Under the pieces are notes generated by a model, which did not search any database, was not told the origin of the DNA, and was given only the letters and a program-made list of their open reading frames with translations. Below, piece by piece: positions 48,073-59,193 of a stretch of 64,000 nucleotides of DNA; positions within the stretch are counted from its first letter, which is position 1; each line of letters opens with the position of its first letter. Where the stretch lies: contig CAIIXF020000007.1 in assembly GCA_903813345.2 (NCBI GenBank), forward strand, positions 22,493,564-22,557,563. Direction: 5' to 3'. The position numbers were made by a program, and so were the translations under genes. The DNA is from Owenia fusiformis (taxonomy: Eukaryota; Annelida; Polychaeta; Sabellida; Oweniidae).

Positions 48073-48717
48073 TATAGCATTGTCACGGTTATACCAAGCT
48101 TTCATGATAACACTACCACGCAGTCATGGCAGGATCCTTGCGAAACTTAAAAACACTAAAATAACAATATGGTGATGGTTGTGCCAGGCATAAGTCTTGC
48201 AATAGATAGCATGTGGGTGGATTTGCTGAAGTGAGGATTTCCCATGTTAAAAATAAGAGAGGTTTGTAGAAAAAACCGGGTAGTAAATCCTCCATGCTAG
48301 GTTCAAACTTGGTACCCAGTATCCGGTCGAAAAACCGGGTACCCAAAAAAGAAAAATACGAATATATAACATAATTACATTAGATCATTAGAAAATGTGT
48401 AAGATTTGTTTTGAATTTACAAAAATGTAGGTAACTTCCTTCAAAATTGAGCCAGAAGCTTCAAATAAAAAGCATTTTATGGCTCTTTTCTTCCTCTATC
48501 ATCATGGTCATATTTTCATTGGTTATGGGGGGGGGGGGGTGCGATCGCACCATCGAACCCCCACCTGGCTACGCCTATGACATTGTAAGACGATTTGAAA
48601 AACATGACAAATCAATCTTACTCTTTTTTCAATAGTTCGTATGTTGGTACGTGAATTGTTATGATTATGATTTAAATCTGTAAATACAGGGTGTTCAAAA
48701 AAAACGCAACCCAAAGA

Positions 48718-49050
48718 AATCGCAATATCTTGGAAAACACTAATCCAATTATGTTCATATTTTCAGGAAACAAAGAAGAGACTGTGAATGTATAGCCCCT
48801 TTGTTAGTTAGTTGTAAAACATGATATCTTGGACACTTTCTCAAAAGACAGTTGTACTAGCAAAATATGAAAAACGTGAATGGAAAATCACTATATCTTG
48901 GAAAATATTAATTCAATTATGTTCATTTTTTCAGGAAAAGAAAGAAGAGACTGTGTATGTATAGCTCCTGTTGTCAGTAAGTTATAAAACATGATGCCTT
49001 GGACACCTGCTCAAATGACAGTTGTACTAGGAAAATATGAAAACGCAGTC
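48718..49050. repeat. Tandem duplication, 168-bp unit
   Basis: Two copies beginning atatcttggaaaa (48,725 and 48,893), each continuing with aattatgttcat and aagaagagactgtg and ending acagttgtactag. The first is preceded by acagggtgttcaaaaaaaac, a string typical of transposon ends; no matching right end seen. Confidence 0.8.
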
Positions 49051-49129
49051 AGAGGTGACTGCCACAGCAATAAAACCAAATAACTTTCTAACCACGGTGG
49101 CACTTCAGATTTGGCACAAGTTATCCTTG

Positions 49130-49460
49130 ATTATTGACAATGTAATATAGTTCTGCAAGGCTTGGCATGACCGTGACAATGTAATATAGTACTGCAAGGC
49201 CTGGCATGACAGTGACAATGTAATATAGTATTGCAAGTTCAGGTATGAGAGTGGTAATGTAGAAATTTATGATAAGGACTGCTATAACAGTGACAATGTG
49301 TATTGCAAAGCCTGGCATGATCGTGGCAATGTAATATAGTACTGCAAGGCCTGGCATGGCCGTGACAATGTAATATAGTATTGCAAGGCCAGGTATGAGG
49401 GTGGTAATGTAGAAATTTAGGCTTAGTCTTACTATGACCGTTATAATGTATTGCAATGAC
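49130..49460. repeat. Degenerate tandem repeats, gtgacaatgtaatatag family
   Basis: Units containing tgtaatatagtactgcaagg and cctggcatgaccgtgaca, in opposite sense to, and diverged from, the 57-bp minisatellite at 47,456. Confidence 0.7.
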
Positions 49461-49599
49461 TAGTAAATATGTATGACATTAATGCCAGGAATATCCTTAA
49501 CAATTTTAAGTGATCGTCATTACAATTAAACAGTTTAATTCTATGATCATGGTGTTTAACTACCTCAAAATCAAAATTAATATTCACATTCGCTTATAA

Positions 49600-49775
49600 A
49601 CCACAATAAAGGCTACGGTCGTGCCAGGCTTCCACGATAACACTTCCAGGGTCATGACAGGCCTTGCAATATAATACAGCGTTGTCACGGTTATACCAGC
49701 CTGTCACGGTTATACCAGGCTTACACAATAACACTACCACGGTCATGGCAGGATCCTTGCGCTACTTAAAAACAC
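49600..49775 (+). repeat. Duplicate of the segment at 48,020-48,160
   Basis: Shares gtcacggttatacca, gataacactacca, and gtcatggcaggatccttgcg followed by cttaaaaacact, in the same orientation, with a small internal tandem duplication of the gtcacggttatacca word. Confidence 0.75.
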
Positions 49776-51170
49776 TTATTATTACCTTCTTCTAAGGCCA
49801 ATTGTGGCCTTCCAGTACAGATATATTCCCGCATGAACAACTGGTCATGTCGTCATCATAAAATTTGAAATCATATGTCCGCCATTTTTCCACATCACAA
49901 TTTGAATTGCGAGTTTTGGTCTTATTACCTCACCAAAAATTCCAAAACACACATAAAGTGATCAGTGTATTAGTTCACATCTTCTTGATCGCTAACTTAG
50001 AATTTACAGCCAGTTACTAATGTCAGACATTAACGACATTTCGTCCAGTTTTCGAACATCGCCATTTTTCTTGGAGCCATTTTAATTTAATTTTAGACGA
50101 AATCCTGATGAAATCATGTCATATCTCATCAAGGAGCTGAGCTGGGTCCTGTTTGATTAGTATAATGATTTATTTTTCTGGCGATTTTTAAAATATTCAA
50201 TAAAATGACACCCCAGCCTGTAGTATGTATCCAACAGACCGAATATAATATTCGGTCTGTTATGATTGATATATTTCCTGTGGAAATCGCGGTGATATTT
50301 TTTGCACATTAATTTCTCGTTTATTATAAGAATGTTCACCTTGAAAATTGGTGAATATGTTGAAGAGATGTTCATCTCAAACTAGAAGCAAAAATATTTG
50401 TATAAGGCGGGTACAAGTTGATATAAAATAATGAAATGTTCAGACTCACCGAAACTTCAGGATGTGTTCATAAGTAGATCGCGAAATCAATGTCAAGGAC
50501 GTTTGAGTTCACGAGATCCAAACGAGATATGCAAATTTTGAACTTTGACAACACATAACAACTTGATTACCTCGGCCTTCTTCATGAATATTTCCGCTCT
50601 ATTTACTATAAATGAAGAAAATTAATCGGGATAATGATAATAAATGACTAGATCTAATAAATTCCCGCACAAATGGAATTTAGCAATACGCTTCCGTAAT
50701 GTTGCTCCCGCTCCACGTGTTATTTGTTTACAAATAGACTGACGTCACTGGCTAAATCTCGTTTATCGTGAGAATTGGCATTGCCAAAATGGCTTGACCT
50801 AATCAATGGCTTCGCTACAAGAAGCGTCTGTACATTTTATGAATATCTTCAGTAAGAGGACAATATACGAAAAAATAATATTGTGAGTTCTTTATAAGGT
50901 AATCATTCTATCATTAAACAAACTTATTTGTAACATTTATACAACACCACATTTTACAATAGGTGACTTACAGTCTGAATATTTATTCAGACGAAGGATA
51001 CAGTCTACCCCAGCCTGGGCAGCCAGCTTTTTTCAAATAGAGTTCACAGTATTCCAGATGAAAACCCCTCTAGCCAAGTATTGGCTAGAGACTCGAGTAA
51101 ACTTATTACATGGCGATGGTTGCTGCAGGCGTAAGTCTTGCAATAGATAGCATGTGGAAAATCTGTAAGT
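49776..51170. other. Gene-less stretch
   Basis: No gene called. It includes the palindrome at 50,233-50,261 and an E-box (cacgtg) near 50,714. The 50,690-50,830 part has higher GC and could be regulatory, but nothing proves it. Confidence 0.35.
50233..50261. repeat. 29-bp near-perfect palindrome
   Basis: aacagaccgaatat, one central base, then the exact complement. Arms of 14 bp and a 1-base centre. Confidence 0.9.
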
Positions 51171-51174
51171 CACT

Positions 51175-51264
51175 TAGACGGGGAACACCGCCTCTAATGC
51201 GTTGGATTGTCGTATGGACTTGCAACACGATCCTCGGAGAACCAGAGGGTGCATGAATGCACCT
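51175..51264. repeat. Repeat module with terminal hairpin
   Basis: Holds aacaccgcctctaatgcgtt, ggattgtcgtatggacttgc, aacacgatcctcgg and the hairpin ggtgcatgaatgcacc. The same parts recur split apart at 51,737-51,851 and 52,658-52,702, suggesting one element family. Confidence 0.6.
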
Positions 51265-51265
51265 A

Positions 51266-51502
51266 CAGTTGGGGACAAAAATAAATGACAGGTCGATTTT
51301 CGATCACCATTTCCTAATTATGGTGGTCTGAAAGCCCATAATTTCCAATATTGTCTGGATACATATCCCTTAAAATTTGTATATTTTACATTTTGTATAA
51401 TCTCATCCACTGATTTATGGCCTCTTGTAAATTCTCTTATTTTTAACATGGGAAATCCTCACTTCAGCAAATCCACATGTCATTTATTTATGTCCCCAAC
51501 TG
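51266..51502 (+). mobile_element. 237-bp TA-flanked MITE, copy 1
   Basis: Begins cagttggggacaaaaataaa and ends gtccccaactg with TA on both sides (51,264-51,265; 51,503-51,504), the mark of Tc1/mariner insertion. A second copy of identical length lies inverted at 53,386. Confidence 0.9.
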
Positions 51503-51736
51503 TATAAGTCACACAGCTCAAACTTTGAGTCAAAGTCAAATGTCAATGTTGTGATTGTGAATGTAGTTCCCAAGTTGACAGGCCTGCTTTAGGCCTATAG
51601 ATCAATCAGCAAAATCAGTAACCTTTTGGTTTTGGTATCACCGATACAAGTTCCTCAGTTAATATATAAGGCGAGTTAACATAGTTTATAATGTGTTACT
51701 TACCAGGAACATTCTGACTTTAGAATATTTCACTTC

Positions 51737-51851
51737 TAGACGGTGAACACCGCCTCTAATGCGTTGGATTGTCGTATGGACTTGCATTAGACGGTGAACA
51801 CCGCCTCTAATGCGTTGGATTGTCGTATGGACTTGCATTAGAGGCGGTGTT
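51737..51851. repeat. Tandem 51-bp repeats with a 16-bp hairpin
   Basis: Two copies of tagacggtgaacaccgcctc followed by taatgcgttggattgtcgta, period 51 (51,737 and 51,788). aacaccgcctctaatg (51,797-51,812) and its exact complement (51,836-51,851) can form a hairpin. Confidence 0.85.
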
Positions 51852-52127
51852 TATCCTTGTAAATTCATGCCAATCTAAGTTTTTCTTGATTATTTTTGAC
51901 GGTTCACTTTAGTTTAATCTTCTGCTTAAATCTCTGCGTCATTTACAGAGAAATATAAACAAAATGGATACATTGATGATTTATACAAAAGATTACCATA
52001 TCTTTGTGGCTGTAGAAGGTTGAATTGTGCTAATTTTGTAGCAAAATCGCCGTTTATCGCTAATGTTCACAAAATCTTTATGGCGGCTTCAGTTCTCACG
52101 AGATTTGACGAGAGTAGCCATTGAATA

Positions 52128-52445
52128 TTGCTGCCATCTATGTTACTATACAGAGTTTATATCATTCATTCGACCATCATGTATTCGATGGAAGAAATCA
52201 ATGATCTCTATTCGCATAACATAAAACCAAAGTTTGGATTTGATTTGAAGCCAGAACAGTTACAAGTGATAACAAACATATTGAATCAAGAATCCACTAT
52301 AGCAGTTTCACCAACTGGTTATTGGAAAACATTACGTTACGTGATCATCAAATTACGTCACGTGATCATCTCACTGATTTATGCAACGCATGCGCACTTG
52401 AAATTAGGTCAGCGAAAATGTCAAGAAGACCGGTCGGAAATGTAA
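52128..52445 (+). pseudogene. Fragment of a RecQ-like DNA helicase N-terminus
   Basis: The frame encodes FGFDLKPEQLQVI (near residues 37-49) followed by STIAVSPTGYWKTLRYVI, recognisable as the Q-motif/Walker A start of RecQ-like helicases. The Walker A has Trp where Gly should be (GYWKT), expected to abolish ATP binding. Homology ends soon after; the rest contains a local 20-bp duplication (ttacgt...gtgatcatc, 52,331-52,368). It lies between repeat modules at 51,737-51,851 and 52,658-52,702, so a transposon-captured gene piece is plausible. Confidence 0.65.
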
Positions 52446-52657
52446 TTTCGTCTTATCTGCAACGATTACACATAATTACTGTAATAAAGCGAAACATTTA
52501 TTGGTTCATTTTGAAGATTTTTGGTCCCGCTATCCAGTGGTGAAAGAATTTTCAAGATCGAGGTAAGATCTTTGGAGAAAAGTCAAAAACATCAGATCCG
52601 GACTTTTCAGCATTTCTTAAATTTGATGAATTTACATTGCACGTTATGCACCCCTGG

Positions 52658-52730
52658 GTCCAACACGATCCTCAGAGACCCAGAGGGTGCATGAATGCAC
52701 CTAACTTTAGAATATTTCACTTCCTGTTTC
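52658..52730. repeat. Right-hand repeat module with hairpin
   Basis: ccaacacgatcctcagagac, cagagggtgcatgaatgcac, then ctttagaatatttcacttc. The last word also occurs at 51,718-51,736, left of the 51-bp repeats, and might be a target duplication or shared element end. Confidence 0.55.
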
Positions 52731-53142
52731 ACCTTCGTTTAGATCTAGTCACGTGGGTAATTTAACCAATCAAAGCCTAAGAATAAACGTAATCCTGCTC
52801 ACTAGCCGAAACAAAAATGAAGAAAATTTCTCTCTACATTATGCTACTTTGTTGTACATAAAAGGTAAAAATGAGATAGTTTGTTCATTGCCGCTTAAGA
52901 TTAGACATAGGCGCATATTTTGAGGTAGAGTTTGTTAAAATTTACGCAAAGACAATGTCAAAATCACGACCACACCCTCGGTGTCGAAATTTTATTTTTC
53001 ATTTCTTCAAGTTTTTGTTTATTTTTTCTTCTAAGTCTTACTGTCAATGTTGTGGTGATTTGTCGATGATTTACTGCAGTCTCCTTGCGGTTGTACTTGG
53101 TCAACCAACTTAATATCGAGAAAGAGAAGTGTGACTTTGTGA

Positions 53143-53951
53143 AAGGTATAACTTACTTAGTTTGCACAAAGCTATCTCCTGAGAAATAGCTTTGCATATG
53201 TTGATATATCCATGTTAAAGGTCTTTTACAAAAATGTAAGAAATCGTTGGAACACTTACCCTACTTCAATCGATGCATAAAATTCAAAAGTATCGTTTTC
53301 CTAACCATATCACGCGATCTGGAGTCGGGAGACATTATAATTGATGAAAAATGTATTTGGAACTTGTTATTTTCCATGTTTTCTACAGTTGGGGACATAA
53401 ATAAATGACAGGTGGATTTGCTGAAGTGAGGATTTCCCATGTTAAAAATAAGAGAATTTACAAGAGGCCATAAATCAGTGGATGAGATTATACAAAATGT
53501 AAAATATACAAATTTTAAGGGATATGTATCTAGACAATATTGGAAATTATGGGCTTTCAGACCACCATAATTAGGAAATGGTGATCGAAAATCGACCTGT
53601 CATTTATTTTTGTCCCCAACTGTAACCAGAAAGTCTCGCCGATGCGCGATAACCGGAAGCGGAAATCTCATGGCATGGAGGCGCATGCGCATTACTCAAC
53701 TTCCTGAAAAGCCATCTTGAAAATGATCAACTCCGATCAGATTTTCGTCAATATATTTCCTCTTCCACTCCGGATAGCCCGATATGGTTAGGAAAACAAT
53801 ACTTAAGAATGTTATACATCGATTGAAGTAGCGTGTTTCCAACGTTTCTAACATTTTTACAAAAGACCTTTAAAATGGACTGGGAATATCAAGTTTTGCA
53901 TAGCCATCAATCTAAATGATGGCTATGTGCAAATATAGTAAGGTATAACTT
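53143..53951. mobile_element. Fold-back element, about 0.8 kb, with subterminal hairpins and nested MITE
   Basis: The left arm (53,143-53,330) and right arm (53,755-53,951) are inverted imperfect copies sharing aaaggtcttttacaaaaatg-type, atcgatgcat/atgtatcgat-type and ggttaggaaaac segments. Each arm carries a small stem-loop near its outer end (agctatctcctgagaaatagct; agccatcatttagattgatgg). The central loop holds the 237-bp MITE. Confidence 0.75.
53386..53622 (-). mobile_element. 237-bp TA-flanked MITE, copy 2 (inverted)
   Basis: Same termini (cagttggggac / gtccccaactg) and length as the copy at 51,266 but opposite orientation, with TA at 53,384-53,385 and 53,623-53,624. Few internal differences are visible, so the copies are young. 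Decayed pieces of the family lie near 46,735 and 48,215. Confidence 0.9.
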
Positions 53952-54265
53952 GCACTCAATCCCAGTTTTTATTTGGATGGTGTTGTTGGCGGCGGTCGGC
54001 GTCTGTAACAAATGAAATCATACTGATAGGCTAATTTCTGCAAGTTTGTTTGAGGTTTCACAGACAGCTATGGTATTTTCCCTGTTCATTCATATGGTTT
54101 ATAGTGTTTGAGAAAAAACACTAGAAACCTTTTTATCCCCTTTTTACATTTTGTCTGGTATTGTTTCGGACAGTCTTACCTTCTTCCAACACCATCATAT
54201 GAGTCAATTGAACAGTAGTTTATTGTATAAAATGTAACTTATATTTTCAGATACAATACAGATAA

Positions 54266-54503
54266 ATGACAATGGAGATACAAGTAGTTGTGCTACGTCC
54301 CAAACCGGGATCCTTACATCATCACCACGAGTTCCGGCCCAGGCTTTATGACATCCTACTCATAGACACCCCATTACCAACTGATAAAACAAAGACTTTG
54401 AAGCAGCTGCCAACTCTGAAAGTGCCATCAAACCAAGAGCCATCCTCAGCAATACTCAGCCATGTGTACCAGATCACAGGCGGGTCTAATGGAGGTGTGA
54501 AAG
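54266..54503 (+). CDS. Exon 1 (coding) of an unrecognised host gene
   Basis: The acceptor ttttcag ends at 54,250 and the donor is aaag|gtaagaa at 54,504. From the ATG at 54,266 the frame gives 79 codons plus one base and joins in phase with the next two exons. A TAA directly precedes this ATG, which suggests a 5'-UTR intron upstream, with translation starting here. However, the first ~90 bases of the exon are also open in another frame (ending at a TGA near 54,340), so the N-terminus could be wrong. The protein starts MTMEIQVVVLRPKPG and is Pro/Ser/Thr/Lys rich. I do not recognise the family. Confidence 0.6.
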
Positions 54504-54599
54504 GTAAGAAGAAACATGTGGATTGGGGACAATGGAATCATGGTTTTCATTCTCCAAAATTCAGTAAATACAAATAAGCAATTGGCGCTTTTTATTGCT

Positions 54600-54910
54600 T
54601 TTTATGTCACCAGAGGTGGTGACATTATGCTCCTTAGTCAGAGCTCAATTCTGTCTATTTAATTTGAAGACTTTTGCATTCTACATTCAATATGATAAAA
54701 TCCACCTCGCATCTTGAAATGCTCAGTGGATGTAAAGTTATCCTGAATTGATGACTGCTGCCAACTAACCTACCATTTACTCAAGTTGATATTTGACCTT
54801 GAACCTGTTTCCCCAATTTTAGTTAAAGTTAGCTACCTTTTTTGTGATTGGTCTTTGTGGCCTGTAACAATTGTTACACTTTTACCACCAGGTGATGATA
54901 TTTTGTTGTG
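54600..54910. repeat. Decayed dispersed repeat in intron 1
   Basis: atgtcaccagaggtggtgac at the left and ggcctgtaacaattgttaca plus ttttaccaccaggtgatga at the right match the pieces of the repeat family seen at 39,519 and 63,940. Confidence 0.5.
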
Positions 54911-55043
54911 TTGTGCACACATGGAAAGAAAATTATAATGTAAGCAATGATATTATTCACCTTACATTGCATATGTTGCAAGGGGAGGGGGGGGGGTTCT
55001 TTAGTATTTAAGATATGATTTACCCCTATTACTTATGTTGCAG

Positions 55044-55163
55044 GTCAAAGGGTGCTATATGTTCCTCCTCCCACAATGAACTCGAGGGGGTCAGTGACAA
55101 TCACAGAGTCCACAGTTCTACAGTCACAGTATGGACTTTACTTTATGCCCGTGGATTCAAAAT
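55044..55163 (+). CDS. Exon 2 of the unrecognised plus-strand gene
   Basis: Acceptor ttgcag ending at 55,043, donor aaat|gtaagta at 55,164; 120 bases, phase 1 on both sides. Encodes a segment with RVLYVPPP, then SVTITESTVLQSQYG and a hydrophobic LYFMPVDS strand. The clean splice sites, matched phases and locally raised GC support a real exon. Confidence 0.72.
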
Positions 55164-55589
55164 GTAAGTACATAGAAAATAATATTTTCAAATTTTTCAA
55201 ACTTCACAGGGCATTATATTATGTACTTGTATATCATTAAGGTGATGCATCTACCAACTAGAAGCAATTATTTTGCTTTAAATTGAGTTTTAAGACTCAT
55301 TATGCCATGGTCAAATTCGCTTTAATTTTCAACACCGGCACATGGTTGATGAGTATTTTGTTCAAAATTGAATCTCATCAGTCAGACACTAGTACTGAAA
55401 AACGGAGCAAATGTGACCGTGGTATTTGTCAATTCTCCTTTTTTGTAATTTTTAGTGTACAAGTCAATATAAAGGTAATGTAGGTCAGAGTCCAATGAAT
55501 TTAGGATTCATTTTGCATTACATCAAATAATGATGAGTCAATTATAAGATTATCTATTCTACTCAACCTACCTTAAGTGATATTGTATT

Positions 55590-55672
55590 CTAGCTACAAG
55601 CCCCTGTGACCCCCCCTTCCACTACTTGACTACACACCAGGGGGGGGGGGGCTCACAACAGGTTGTAGCTAG
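55590..55672. repeat. 83-bp fold-back with ctagctacaa ends
   Basis: ctagctacaagcccctgtga at the left and ttgtagctag at the right are complementary, with C-rich and G-rich inner arms. Lies in an intron of the plus-strand gene. Confidence 0.75.
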
Positions 55673-56179
55673 ACTAGTGATATTATAATATACACATATA
55701 TATTTTATTCTTTTGTATGAAAGGACTTTTCAAATTCTCATGTATAAAAATTGCGATCCCAGATTGTCACATTGCATTCTACCAGGGAAATTGCATTATA
55801 ATAAAGAAAACTTAAGATAACAAACATTATGTCAATAAATACATTTGCTTATTCTATTCTAGTAATGGATTGTAATTTGTAATTTCTTTAAAAAATCATG
55901 GCCATATGACAGGTGTCATTGACCAATGACCGCATGTATTTACTTATGAGTTTTTCAAGTAGACTTTGAAAAAAATACTTTATGCATACTCGTTTGTACA
56001 ACATACAGTTTGGCTGTTTAAATCTTAGTGATATAAAATAACCATTTTCCACAAATCAAGATAATGTTCTTTATTGCAAATTGAATTCATTGAGTTCATG
56101 TTATTGTTTAAAACAAGATCCTTTGTATAATAGATGTAAGAAAAGTACTTATAACAATATAATGATTATTTGATTTCAG

Positions 56180-56312
56180 ATAAATTAAACTCCATAATTG
56201 GCAATACCTCCCCCACCCCTGCAGGATTCTATGCCCTTGACTTTGTACTAGACTCCTGCAATACAAGCAACTATGCCCAGGTCAGCAAGCTAATGTTACA
56301 GAGACTGGAGAG
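56180..56312 (+). CDS. Exon 3 of the unrecognised plus-strand gene
   Basis: Acceptor gatttcag ending at 56,179; donor gag ag|gtaggaac at 56,313, a weaker donor. 133 bases; enters in phase 1 and leaves in phase 2. Encodes SIIGNTSPTPAGFYALDFVL, a cysteine, then a likely helix VSKLMLQRLE. The gene must continue further right with an exon starting in phase 2. Confidence 0.7.
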
Positions 56313-58466
56313 GTAGGAACATTATTATGAATGGTGTTAGAGGGCACATATAGATGGCACTATTGATCTTATCTTTCTTTTTCATTGGTTTGTGTTTATA
56401 TATTCCTATTTTAAAAAAAACATCGAGTTTAGGCCATCTATTGATAGTCCTCATTTATTTATTGTTGAGCAGTTTTCAGGTTTATTTTAGTTTTACTACA
56501 GACAAAGTGCAAGGGGCAATATCTATGAATAAATCACTATTGAAAGTAGTAATAGCATTATTTGCAATGCTCTTCCCAGCTAAGGACTTTGGAAAAACTT
56601 TCATCCTGAAAATTCATACCCACTCATATGAAAATGGGCAAAATTATATTTTGACCAATCATGGCATCTCATGTGATAATGAGAATTTATCACCCTCTCA
56701 GGGTGATAAAAATCCTGAATACTGAATTCATAGATTTATTCATTTTGATATTTTACACATTTATCTCAGGTTTACATATAGATGTGTTACATATGTTATG
56801 TAGATGACAATACTGTAGCTAGTGTTCATTCTTTCGTTAAGTTTGTAACAGTACTGTTAGAATTCATTTATAGATGTCAGTCTTATTCAAAACAAGTCAA
56901 TATTCTGTCCATGCAAAAGGAGGAGATAACCCATAGTTCATAGAATACAATAGAAAGTCAAATTAACATTAAGATGATATGTTATCTCTGCACAGGCCCA
57001 TAGCAGAGGGGGGGGGGGGTCAAAAGTTCTTTCAAAATCATGCAGTTTTCACTATTTTTAGTACTTTTCAATTGATGTAAGGCCAAAATTATCAAATTTG
57101 TACCCCTGATATTTTAAAAGATCAACCTCCCTCCCTTTTGGTAAAAGCTCAGGCCCGTAGCCAGGATTTGCCAAGGGGGGGTTCACTTTTTTTTGAAAAT
57201 TCCAGGGGGGTTCACTTTTGACAATTTGGCTCCAAAAAGGCCCAAAATCACTAAAAAAGTGCTCAGAATGGTGAAAAACTGCATGATTTTGAAAGAATTT
57301 TTGGCCAGGGGGGGGGGGGTTTCGCCCGAACTATGCGAACCCCCCCCCCCCTGGCTACAGGCCTGAAAGCTTGTTGTGGGCCTGCTACTAAATAGATAAA
57401 TTTGAAAATATTTAGGATTCATAGTTCAAGGATTTGGTCTGTTCATCCATATTTACTTTCCCTGGATTTGTTTTATTAAGTAGCAAAGTGTTTATCACAC
57501 ATTTAATGTTCAAACATAGATTTTGATTCTAAGATCTTGTGTCTATACTTCAACACATTTTGAAATGTTTAACTTTTAAGAACAACTCACTTCCAAAGTT
57601 TGATGTGGTAAGAATGATTTATTACAAGTTTATATTTGAATAAAATAGAAGAACCAAATTTGAACTCGATGGATCATTTTTGCCATATTTGGTCTTAAAA
57701 CTAAATGTACATTTTCAAAACATGAACAATAAAATAAGACCAATATTGCGACTCCCATTCCTCTTGAAAGCCCACCAGCATTTCCTGAAGCACAAATGTA
57801 AGATTTCTGTAAGTTCATGATCAAATGCGCCATCTATTTGTGCTGACATGGCAGATCATCACTGCTACAGTCATTGCTACAGTTTTCTTTAGTTTCACTC
57901 CTTTCTTTGTCACATATAAAATCTGAACAAATTCCTCCAAGATCAGAGCTGAAATATGAATAATTCTGGTCTGAATTGAATAGTTACTGCTCTTTACAAG
58001 TAGTTGTAGTAAGAGATAAGTTCAAATGTAAGCAGTTTTGAAAAAAAGTTAATCTCAATATTGTTGAATCTCCCCCTACTCCCCAACATATCATAATTCT
58101 TTTAAAGGCCCCATATAAAGTTTAAACCAATTTGGCTTATATTTTAGTCTTCCCCAATGTTATCATAATGTGATTTGTGAAACTTTGTTTTTAGATTTCA
58201 AAAACTTCCTTTTTAAGACCTGGTGTGGTATTTTGAATTTTTAGCCTTCAATTTTTTTATTCCATCAGATAAAATATATTTTTTTCTGTTTTATGATAAT
58301 TTATGGTCCTTACTCTGTTAAAGGTAATTGTCTGCCCCTTGCCATGAAACAAGCTTTCTTCATACAGTCATAAAATATGTTGCTGCATTCGGGAGTTTCT
58401 TGGGCATTAAACCTGCTACATCTGAAGTAGATGTAAGGGAGGATATACATTGATTAGTACTATATA
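56313..58466. other. Gene-less stretch, probably intronic, with MITE copies
   Basis: No exon recognised. The 123-codon frame at 56,354-56,725 is hydrophobic at its start but has no splice or homology support. The MITE at 57,150-57,365 lies here. An aaaggccccatataaag word near 58,105 matches the hairpin element near 40,669. Confidence 0.45.
57150..57365. mobile_element. MITE of the CAGGCCCGTAGCC family, 216 bp
   Basis: Begins caggcccgtagccagg and ends cctggctacaggcctg with 6-bp flanks aaagct on both sides (57,144-57,149 and 57,366-57,371). A partial relative with a long G run and cctggctacgcc lies near 48,525-48,575. Confidence 0.85.
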
Positions 58467-58697
58467 CAGTGAAACCTGTTTAAGTGGAACACATTTGGTA
58501 CTTCTAAAAAGTGTTCCACTTGTGAGGTGTTCCACTTATAGAGGTTCATTTAACATTAAGTTAGTTGGTATCGTGTTCATATTTCAAGGTTTCTCTAACC
58601 AAGGAGTCAATGGGATATTACAAAATTAGGACTTAGGAAAAGTATTCATAATGAGATGTTTTCGGATTACAGAGGTGTCCATACACCTGTTTTACCA
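58467..58697. mobile_element. Tc1/mariner-type MITE, copy 2 (degenerate)
   Basis: The left end cagtgaaacctgtttaagtg matches the element at 33,965 and carries agtggaacac words. The right end acacctgttttacca is a poorer complement. Preceded by TA. Confidence 0.5.
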
Positions 58698-58817
58698 TAT
58701 TATTAATAGCAGGCAGCTGATATTTTCACTATATAGGAAATTGAATATTATATTAAAAAACTATTCCCTCCTTGAATGTTATTCTTGATTAAATGTAATG
58801 TACCTTTTTAAAGCTAC

Positions 58818-58943
58818 CGTATAACCCTCGCATCCATTGCACCCTCCAGTGAAGTTGAAGCATTCAACTCCTGCTTGTTCAGCAGCCCCGCATTCTCCAC
58901 ATAGCGCTTTATATCCAGTGACTGCAGACAGTGGGCTTATCTC
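58818..58943 (-). CDS. Exon of the secreted cysteine-rich gene, module B
   Basis: Acceptor atactag ending at 58,944; donor candidate acg|gtagct at 58,817 (an alternative gt lies at 58,825). Phase 0. Encodes TGYKALCGECGAAEQAG, then VECFNFTGGCNGCEG: six cysteines with spacing like the preceding exon, suggesting duplicated one-exon modules. Joins in frame with the exon at 59,194-59,299. Confidence 0.6.
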
Positions 58944-59193
58944 CTAGTATAACAGAAGAATAACATGTTTTGAAATGCATATTGTGATATGAAATGAAAA
59001 AAAACATGAGTTTAAAGAACACATTCGATGGCTAGTTATTTTAAACACAACATTTAATCTTGAATTCTGTTATGACAAATCCAGTGTACCCGTGTTTCAG
59101 CTTGAATCCACGATCCTTCAATTACCATACAAATAATCGACCATCTGAACTCTCTGGGCCAGTCAAGTTAAATTTTAGAAATTGAATATTTAC

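Noticed and set aside
47433-48086. Open frames of 205 and 217 codons on opposite strands
   Set aside because: Product of the 57-bp (19-codon) tandem repeat.
56354-56725. 123-codon frame with hydrophobic start
   Set aside because: It lies right behind an exon donor in an intron, with AT-rich random composition and no homology recognised.
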